Positions 56,754 through 64,000 of a stretch of DNA of 64,000 nt are shown piece after piece. Position 1 is the stretch's first letter. Every line of letters begins with the position of its first letter. Under the pieces are notes generated by a model, which saw nothing but the letters and a program-made list of their open reading frames with translations, had not been told where the DNA came from and ran no database searches. Source of the DNA: Quillaja saponaria (taxonomy: Eukaryota > Streptophyta > Magnoliopsida > Fabales > Quillajaceae); NCBI GenBank assembly GCA_029379385.1, contig CM055617.1, forward strand, positions 15,260,679 to 15,324,678, given 5' to 3'. A program made the position numbers and the translations under genes.

Positions 56754-57420
56754 GTTACAACTCCACAAGTTTCTTCAATCATCATCATCATCATTTCCTG
56801 TACAGGTAGTTATACTAGACTTTCGATTTTCTGTACCAATTAGTACTAAATACTATTACCTCACTTGCCTGGTTTCCTTTAATTCTTATATTAATAACAT
56901 AAAACACTCAATTCTGGCAACAAAAAAAACATGTAACACTTAATTTAATAAATTGAATTCTCTATACAACTTAAAGAATCCCTAACTGCAAAAGCAATGA
57001 CACACCACTTACTGGCCATCTATATCCCAACTTCTTGCCTGTAAAATAACCCTCCCAGTTGGGCTCTTTGTGGTTTCTCTTTTAATTTATTCGTACTAAC
57101 ATATCTTTCAATGATTAAGATGCAGCAAGCAAGATATCGAGAAGAGAAAGAGTGGCGCAAGAGGAAGAAAAGAAATGGGTGTATGATGCATCTTTGGATT
57201 ATATTGGCAGAGTTCCTCTCCATGTTTCAACCACCCTATGGAAAGCTTCATTCTTGTAACATACACAGGTAAATCTGTCTCCAAGTGTGTGTATATTTAT
57301 ATTAAATCTTTTATTTTGTGATCATCCCAAAGGTTATTATTATCCCCTTGAATTATGCAGCGTTTTGAGCATTTTTACTTTATCTGTGTGATCATGACAT
57401 CATATTCAAAAGTTTAATAA
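56754..57420 (+). repeat. 3' UTR and flank of the CNL gene (module copy C)
   Basis: Begins AGTTACAACTCCACAAG-TTCTTC, shared with the ends of the fragments at 25870, 57970 and 61255. A GTA(G/A)TT-TACTAGAC word follows AG at about 56806, a donor-like site conserved in all copies. Further on are CCCAGTTGGGCTCTTTGT, GCAGCAAGCAAGATATCGAG, a CATGTTTCAACCACCCTATG block and GTAAATCT after ACAG at 57269. AATAAA occurs at 56947. It is probably transcribed 3' UTR with introns, and is the reference for the duplicated modules. Confidence 0.7.
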
Positions 57421-57770
57421 TTTAAAGGAATAGAGAGCTGTTTTGAGATGTCGCCAATGTTGAGAATGAAAGCTTTATTAGTGGGTTTAACAGGAACCAT
57501 ATTCCATCTTTGACATTCATGGAGTTGGAGGAGGATTGAGTCCAACAGCATCAGAGTGAGGATTGAGGCCTATGAGAAGCTCTGCTGGTTGAGGAAATGC
57601 ATGGTGGATAGTAATTCATCCTCATTACATTAAACCCTTCTATAAATAACTCATTCATTTATTTACTGTCCAGTTAATTTATGGACTTTTCCCGTGAAGT
57701 CAAGGATTGTGATGGCACGAGGGATCCAACTTTACAACTCATCAAAAGATATAGTATTAGGAAAGAATTA
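57421..57770 (+). repeat. NLR downstream segment shared with 60455-60660
   Basis: Shared words in order: GGAATAGAGAG/GGAATGGAGAG, GTTTTGA, GTGGGTTTAACAGGAACC, CAGCA-CAGAGTGAG-ATTGAGG, AAGCTCT, CATGGTGGA-AGTAATT and ATCCTCATT. It also carries the GATGTCGCCAATGTTGAGAA words found in copies B and E, so it is a mosaic of flank pieces. No coding. Confidence 0.7.
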
Positions 57771-57966
57771 GACAAGGGGGTTCAAAACCTAAGCTCTGTC
57801 AATTGGAGTCATTGAAGGAAGAAACATTGCCTGCTTCTTTAATCAAACTTACCACTTAGAAGGGTGTCCTTTGCTTGAAGAAATTATTCATGGGAAGAAA
57901 GTAGAAATTTATCCAAAGATTGCTCACATATGGGTCATTTGCATTGCCCACAAAATCAATACATGA
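57771..57966 (+). pseudogene. NLR C-terminal LRR fragment D
   Basis: Encodes QLESLKEETLPASLIKLTT, a stop, KGCPLLEEIIHGKKVEIYPK, IAHIWVICIAHKINT and a stop. It matches the last ~60 residues of the intact CNL (ESLTKERLPASLMKLIIKGC onward). No other part of the receptor is present upstream; the module begins within the LRR. Confidence 0.85.
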
Positions 57967-59150
57967 TCTGCACCTCCACAAGCTTCTTCCATCGCCATCA
58001 TTTTCTGTTCAGGTAATTGTACTAGACTTTCTGGTTTCCTTTTTTCTTATAGTATTAACATAGAAAACTCAATTCTGGCCAAAAAAGATAAATTGAACTC
58101 TTTGTTTGTGAATTGAAGAAACTATGTGTTACCACTTAAAGAATCCCTCCCTGACTTCAAAAGTAATGACACATCACTTATTGACATTCTATATCCCAAC
58201 TTCTTGCCTGTAACATACCCCTCCTAGTTGGGCTCTTTGTAGTTTCAGAATCAATTAAACACATTTAATCTGGCAAAAAAAAAAAAAAAAACATACACAC
58301 ACACACATAGAACACTCAATTTAATAAATTGAACTCTCTCTCCCTTCCTCTGGAAAAGTAAAATATGATTTCCAAAATTCTTACACTCTTCACATAAAAA
58401 ATGATAAAGGACCAATGCTTTACTACCTAATGAATCCCCAACTTCAAAAGCAATGACACACCACTTACTGACCAACTATATCCCAACTTCCATAAATGCC
58501 CCCTCCATGCTGGGCTGTTTGTAGTTTTCTTTTAGTATATGCGTACCAACATCTGGTTCTATGATTAAGATGCATAAAGCAAGACACAGAGAAGAGAAAG
58601 CATGACTGAAGAGGAGAAAAAGAAGAAGAAATGAAATGGGTGCATGATGCATATGCTGATTACAAAGGCAGAATTCCTCCATGTTTCAATTATCCTATTG
58701 AAAGCTTCACTCATCGGTAAGTATGTCTCTAATTACTTGTATATTTCATTGTAAATCTTATACCTGTTCAATATAATTATGTTTACACGTACATGTATCT
58801 TTTTCAAATAAGCAAAATTATTGAATTGACATTAGCGCCATAGATAAGGTTCTAGAAAAATTTAGATGATGTAACTTTCTGATTGGTCATTAATTTGGAG
58901 TGGCAAGTTTGTTTTGTCATGTGCTTTCTGACTTCTGATACAATGCCCCATTGCAACTTCTGTAATTTCATTTTCCTATGAGGCTTCCTGTTCATTTAAA
59001 CCCAAAGGTTGTCCCCTTGAATTGTGCATATTTTATTAAAAATACTGAGGCCTGTCTTCACTGATCGTAGGTAACAGAGATTCCATTTGTTGTAAGATCA
59101 AGTAGCAGGAAGAGGGGCAAAGCTGTCAGTATGGGTAATGATTGAATATT
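57967..59150 (+). repeat. NLR 3'-flank module, copy D
   Basis: Parallel to 16850-17600 and 61250-62240: GGTAATTGTACTAGACTTT, CCTAGTTGGGCTCTTTGTAG (twice, near 58225 and 58507 in variant form, so part of it is duplicated internally), CATGATGCATATGCTGATTA, GTAAGTATGTC (58717), the CTTTCTGATTGGTCATTAA block, TTTAAACCCAAAGGTT and CCTGTCTTCACTGATCGTAG. Non-coding. Confidence 0.8.
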
Positions 59151-60454
59151 CCTAAATTTGTTTGGTTTTTCTTCCATTAATCCATTATATTGCTTGTTTG
59201 TTTCTTGTCAACTGAAAATATTGTATGACTTTGATGTTTCATTTTTGTTTCTGGTTAACTTCGTTTACAGATGGACAAGTAAGAAGTGAGGTGTGAGATT
59301 ATTGAATGTCTGTTTCACCCACCCTAAGATGACTTCTGGATGGACTATGGAGAAGTTGTGAGTCGCGTTTTTGATGGTTTGTTCTGGAAAATTTTCAGGG
59401 GAGGTACATTGTCAAAATCTCTAGATAGTGCTTCAAATCTTATTTTGTCAAAATGATTGACTTTACTGTTACAATTTTGAATTTGCTTCACTTTTTTCCA
59501 CTGATTCTTACTATGTCTTTGAATTTCTGAGTAGTTTCCCATATTTTTTGATGTAAATTGGTGTTTGAACTCTAATGAACTACTGGCAGTTTTTGAGAAA
59601 ATGATTTGTATTCTTAATACTCCGTTGATTTAATTTGTATGTTTTGTTGGAGAAACTAATTAGTAGTTAGTTTTTTTTTTCAATAAATAATGGTTTTAGA
59701 AGTGATTTAGTAGAAGTACTATCTTCATAAGTACTATCTTCATGGCCATTATGTTCCATGAAAGCAACTTCTCCAGTGATTCTGACCATGATCCAGGATC
59801 TCTTTTAAAAACTACATAAAGAAAGACCATATGTGCTTGCATGACAGACAACTTGAAAATAAGAGCTTTGAATATGCAATAAAAAATGTCTAAGTGACGA
59901 AATCAGTAGGAATGTTAGCCTAAGTTTTTTGGCATTTCTCTTGTTTGTAGCTAATAGAAGGTGCTGTGAGAAAAGAGAAATAATAACTTGGTTGCTGCCT
60001 ATTACTATTATTATAGATTAGTTTATTAACAATGATTTTCTTGTAGGATGCTCTGTGTCATTCCAACAACTTAAGGCTTCTCACTGGTAGTTGGATCTCA
60101 TACACCAGGAGACTTTTTTGATTCACAAATGAAAAAGGCTCAAGTGCTTTTGACATTCTCATTTTGGATCCTCATTCATTAAGGCTTACCATGGAGTTAC
60201 TTGTGAAAATAATCCCTTGAATAGTTTGTAGCACCAATTCTCTTGGATAATGCTGCTCTTTCTGGTGTAGTAAGACTTGCTGCTGGACCCAATATCCCCT
60301 TCTAGTTTACGGTTGTAAAATGTAGCCACTGAAAGCCTCTCTTTCTTTGAATTGACCATTGTCCGGTATTTGATGCTCCGATAATTTCCATTTGTCACAA
60401 TATGTCAAGCCAACCTAATTATTCTGTAATAGACATTTTCTTGTTGAATTTCAG
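59151..60454 (+). other. NLR downstream region, non-coding
   Basis: No gene recognised. 59265-59365 resembles 26790-26890. The acceptor-like TTTACAG at 59264-59270 precedes ATGGACAAG. Open frames at 59345-59542 and 60186-60398 (minus) lack support. Confidence 0.45.
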
Positions 60455-60815
60455 ATAAGGAATGGAGAGTTGTTTTGATTTGTTGCTACAGTGGGTTTAA
60501 CAGGAACCCGCATCTCATCATATCTTTTCTGCAGACCTTGTGTTTCATTGAGTAGGACTCCATCAGCACCAGAGTGAGAATTGAGGTCATTGACAAGCTC
60601 TAGTTGGGGTCATGGTGGACAGTAATTTATCCTCATTGCCTGAAATCCTTCTTGAAAATCAAACTAGTGGTTCATATCTTTACTGTCCATTTTCAGGGAT
60701 TTCTCCATAATATCAATGATTTTGGGGCAAGGCTTATCAATTTTGCAAAGCAAGACTCAGATATCTCTGCATCCAAGAATGGGAAAGTTGATTTTTATAA
60801 TATGTATACAAAACT
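60455..60815 (+). repeat. NLR downstream segment, second copy
   Basis: Matches 57421-57660 in its first half and 62690-62890 in its second (TCATATCTTTACTGTCCA, ATATCTCTGCATC-AAG, AACTCGCACTATAC versus AACTCATGCTATAC). Non-coding; it links modules D and E. Confidence 0.65.
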
Positions 60816-60844
60816 CGCACTATACAAAGCAACGGAGGGAGAGA

Positions 60845-61092
60845 GGACCTGAATAGGGGAATAAATGGCGTTTCCTCAAATGAGTAGGGAGGGTGATCAT
60901 GTAGAGGATATCTTCCATGTCCACCTTGTGTTCCTCAGAGACAACAAAAGCCTGATCAAACCCCTCCATATCTCCTTCTTGCTGCCAAAATTTATTTATT
61001 TCTTCCGTTATGAGATTGAAGAATTCTTGAATATCTACTTTCATCATATCCACCAATGAAAGGTTGACTCCATGATTAATTAACTGCAACAA
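60845..61092 (-). pseudogene. 2-oxoglutarate/Fe(II) dioxygenase (SRG1-like) exon fragment
   Basis: The minus-strand frame encodes LQLINHGVNLSLVDMMKVDI, FFNLITEEINKFWQQEGDME, GFDQAFVVSEEHKVDMEDIL and YMITLPTHLRKRHLFP. This is the N-terminal DIOX_N region of the SRG1/flavonol-synthase-like oxygenase family (typical text FFQLINHGV...EEKKKFWQ...GQAFVVSEEQKLDW). The Fe-binding HxD...H core is not present, so it is a gene fragment. It lies antisense inside an NLR flank module. Confidence 0.85.
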
Positions 61093-61134
61093 ATCTTCAA
61101 GAGTTTACATTATCATGACAAATTCTCATTAAAA

Positions 61135-61250
61135 TCACCTATGAAGAATTTCATACTTGAAGACGGTATCCATAAGAGCAAATTGGAAATTTGGCAAAAG
61201 ATCAATCACATTCGGCTTATTTGCTTTGCGGACCAAATCATGACATGAGT
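61135..61250 (+). pseudogene. NLR C-terminal LRR fragment E
   Basis: Encodes the last ~30 residues of the CNL family: EDGIHKSKLEIWQKINHIRL then ICFADQIMT and a stop, parallel to EEGIHMKKVEIWPKIAHIRV in the intact gene. The preceding sequence is not NLR. Confidence 0.8.
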
Positions 61251-62900
61251 TACAACTCCACAAGTTTCTTCCATGCATCAACAATTTCTGTGAAGGTAAT
61301 TGTACTAGACTTGCAGTTTTAAAAACCATTTAGTACTAAATATTATTTTACATCAGTTGCCTGGTTTCCCTTTTTTTATATTATTAACATACAACACTCA
61401 ATTCAAAAAAATAAAAAATAAAAACAGAATAAAGCTCAATTTAATTTGAACGCTCTCTCTGTCCCTCCCTCTAGAAAAGCAAAAACCTGATTTCCAACAT
61501 TTAAACCCTCTTTCCTTAGATCTCTTTCGTACAAAATGCTGAAGAACCTATGCACAACTACTTGAACAGTCCCTAACTTCAAAAGCAATGACATACCACT
61601 TAATTATAGCACAACTTCCTGCCTGTAAAATGTCCCTTCTAGTTGGGTTCTTTGTAATTTTCCTTTAGTTTATTTGTACCAACATATTTTTCAATGATTA
61701 AGATGCAGCAAGCAAGTCATGGTGAAGAGAAAGCGTGGTTAAGATGAAGAAAAGAAAAGGGTGTACGATGCATCTGTGGAATATAACGGCAGGGTTCTTC
61801 TCCATGTTTCAACTATCCTACAGAAAGCTTCGCTCTTTTAACATAGGTAAGTATGTCTTTAAGTGTGAGTATATTTTATAGTAAATCAAATACTTCTTAT
61901 ATTAAATATAATTGTTTTATGCATACATGCTAGTTTTGCAAATAGGAAACACTGCATAATTGAGATTAGCACCATGGATAAGGTTTTAGAATTTTTTTTC
62001 ATGATGTAACTTTCTGATTGGTCATTAATTTGGGCTAGCTAGTTAGTTTTTGTCATGTGCCCCTTTGCAACTTTCTTGTCATTTCGTTTTCCCATTGAGG
62101 CATGTTCTGTTCTTTAAACCCAAAGGTTATTATCCCCTTCAATTTTGCATAGAAATTTTGTTGGCTGGTCTTCACTGATTGGAGTCAACAGGTACTCCAT
62201 GTTTTCTTTAAAGAAGCAGGTGACCGAGACATAGTAGTACATAATAATCCAGATAACAATGGACACAAGGATGACATGGAAGCTGTCAGTAAGATTTGAT
62301 GATTGCTCATCCTAAATTTGATGTTGCATTTCAAAACAATACAGGAGGGTGAAGGCCAACAAGATTTTCTTATCTCAATTTTGTTACTCATATATTTCCA
62401 TTGCCATGATCTTAGTTCTGCCAAGCACCATAATTTAATTCATATTTATATAAAAATCGTGCACTTTGTCTGACTGAAGTTAAATTACTTGGCATGCTTT
62501 TAAGCTTTAAGGATTCATCAATTGATTTTTCTTCTTGTCTGAATTTTCAGTTTAGGCACTATTTGATGACTTCTGCTGTTTTGACTAGTGACTATCAGGC
62601 AAAGTACCTCCAAGATGTCGTCGATGTTGAGAATGAAAGCTTTAGGAGCAGGGTTAGCAAGAACCATATTCCATCATTGACATTCATGCTAGATAGTTGC
62701 CTGAAACCCTTCTTTAAACAACTGCATTTTGTCATTCATATCTTTACTGTCCAGTTAATTTATGTTTTTCCCATAAGTCAAGGATCTTTGATGGCAAGGC
62801 TTCTCATTTAGGTAGAGTAAGACTGATATATCTCTACATCTAAGTGTTGAAAAGGTGATTTAATAGGATATCAGTGACTAAACTCATGCTATACGAAACG
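61251..62900 (+). repeat. NLR 3'-flank module, copy E (longest)
   Basis: Starts AGTTACAACTCCACAAGTTTC and continues through all landmarks of copy A (61495-62607 versus 16850-17965), including GTAAGTATGTC at 61847. It then follows the part shared with pseudogene B (62607-62890). It is the most complete version of the duplicated non-coding module. No coding frame within it is supported. Confidence 0.85.
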
Positions 62901-62938
62901 AGGGATCTGCCCAGTTCAGCTTCTGTTCATTAATACCT

Positions 62939-63002
62939 ACCTTCACCTTTTCCACCAATGAAGACTGACTCCATGATTGATTAACTGCAACAAATCTGCA
63001 TG
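62939..63002 (-). pseudogene. SRG1-like dioxygenase fragment, second copy (short)
   Basis: Encodes LLQLINHGVSLHWWKR, equivalent to the start of the fragment at 60845-61092. It sits at the same position relative to the preceding flank module (after AAACTC-(C/T)G-CTATAC), so it was duplicated together with the NLR flank. Confidence 0.7.
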
Positions 63003-63377
63003 AGTTTTAAGTTATATTATAGAACTTCTCATAAAGCAAAATAAAACGGTTAAAATAGAAAATAAATTAAATAATACCACAGTTTTGTAGATGATAAAAG
63101 GTGTGAAAACTTGACCAATTTCAAGTAGGTGATCAGTTGGTAGTGTATTATCTTTGTTTTTGATGGCATTCTGAAATGTGTGGAGTCTCCACTGCTTAAA
63201 GGCCTCAGTCAGGCCATAGTGCACAACTTGTAAAGTCTAAGTCTTCTAAAAATAACTTTATCAAACGCTAGTTTCATACACTTTTCCTTTCTTTCTTTCT
63301 TTTTTTTCTTTTCGAAAGTATTGTAAAAATCCGGGAAAAGATTTATTTTTTAGTGGGTAAAGCAGACAATGAATCCT
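63003..63377. other. Unassigned spacer
   Basis: AT-rich sequence with a (CTTT)n tract near 63286-63312. The minus frame at 63012-63224 is not recognised. Confidence 0.5.
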
Positions 63378-63507
63378 CTACTCTACCCCATTTTAGAGTC
63401 TTCCTTGTAAACATCAAGGAACTTGCTAAGAATTTTCATTCACTACTTTACCCCATTTTAAAGTCTTCCTTGTAAACATCAAGGAACTTACTAAGAATTT
63501 TCATTCA
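63378..63507 (+). repeat. 65-bp tandem duplication
   Basis: Two units (63378-63442 and 63443-63507) starting CTACT-TACCCCATTTTA and ending AAGAATTTTCATTCA, with about four differences. Confidence 0.9.
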
Positions 63508-63511
63508 TTAG

Positions 63512-63588
63512 TTGAACCTTGAACCTTGAACCTTGAACCTTGAACCTTGAACCATGAACCATGAACCATGAACCATGAACCATGAACC
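63512..63588 (+). repeat. Heptamer minisatellite, two-variant block
   Basis: Eleven 7-bp units: six TTGAACC (63512-63553) then five ATGAACC (63554-63588). The variants are completely segregated. It is not the plant telomere heptamer. Confidence 0.95.
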
Positions 63589-64000
63589 AGATCTAACTTA
63601 ATGAGCAAGTTTTTTTTTAGAAAGAATTTGTCCCCGTACACATTCAAGAACCGACCAAGCATTTTCATCCCATTTATCTCTATTTTTACCCAAAAAACAA
63701 TAAATAAATCAACGTTTGTAAATTCACATTTTTTTAATCAGGAAAAGATACAAAACCAAGATTACGAAAAAGTAAAAATATTGACTTGCTATTTAGTTTG
63801 AAAATTTTTGTCTCCATTAATTTATTCCTTCAACATTTTTATCTCCACAAAGTAATACATCTATTACAATAAAAAAAGTCTAACAGTTCGTGTTGCTCTA
63901 TTTGTTGTCATCTCTTACAAATTAAATTTGTATATATCTGAATCTAGATCATATATGTAATAGTTATTAGTTGAAAATATATAAACTAGGAATTAACATA
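63589..64000. other. Unassigned AT-rich end of window
   Basis: No gene or repeat partner recognised; the frame at 63601-63801 is not supported. Confidence 0.5.

Overview
The window is nuclear DNA of a flowering plant, most likely a eudicot; the species cannot be fixed from sequence alone. It is AT-rich and dense in nested plant retrotransposons. It carries one apparently intact gene, a CC-NB-ARC-LRR (CNL/NLR) immune receptor of 1260 codons in a single exon at 52971-56753. Around it are broken NLR copies and repeated NLR 3' flanks. Everything else recognisable is a pseudogene or a mobile element.

Layout. 1-2140: AT-rich DNA with local duplications. 2230-3458 and about 10915-11300: a pseudogene of a multiple-C2-domain and transmembrane protein (MCTP/FTIP/QUIRKY family), split by a Copia element (3464-10789, target-site duplication GTTCA). 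The Copia 5' LTR is itself split by a 3.7-kb solo-LTR-like insert (3603-7278, duplication CTAGT). 11385-16010: a decayed L1-type LINE on the minus strand. 16850-17982: an NLR 3'-flank copy. 18000-24334: an RTE-clade LINE (17-bp duplication) split by a second, inverted RTE copy whose 5' end carries the last ~41 nt of 5S rRNA. 24352-26560: a scrambled NLR pseudogene. 26930-29515: a plant-mobile-domain pseudogene. About 29830-39250: a minus-strand Ty3/Gypsy element of Tat/Ogre type, split by a 1.66-kb solo LTR (30320-35572) that is itself split by a second copy of the 3.6-kb LTR family (30623-34213). 40709-42290: a small non-autonomous LTR element. 43161-49242: another ~3.3-kb solo LTR carrying a three-LTR tandem array of a short element (45868-48634). 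49248-52970: mostly unassigned, with possible gene debris and a perfect hairpin. 52971-63000: the CNL gene, then two further NLR-end modules that also contain antisense fragments of a 2-oxoglutarate dioxygenase gene. 63378-63588: short tandem repeats.

Overall this is a resistance-gene cluster in which NLR ends were repeatedly duplicated and rearranged while retrotransposons inserted into each other. Most insertions are supported by exact target-site duplications read directly from the sequence. No bacterial-type features, CRISPR arrays, tRNA genes or complete rRNA genes were seen.
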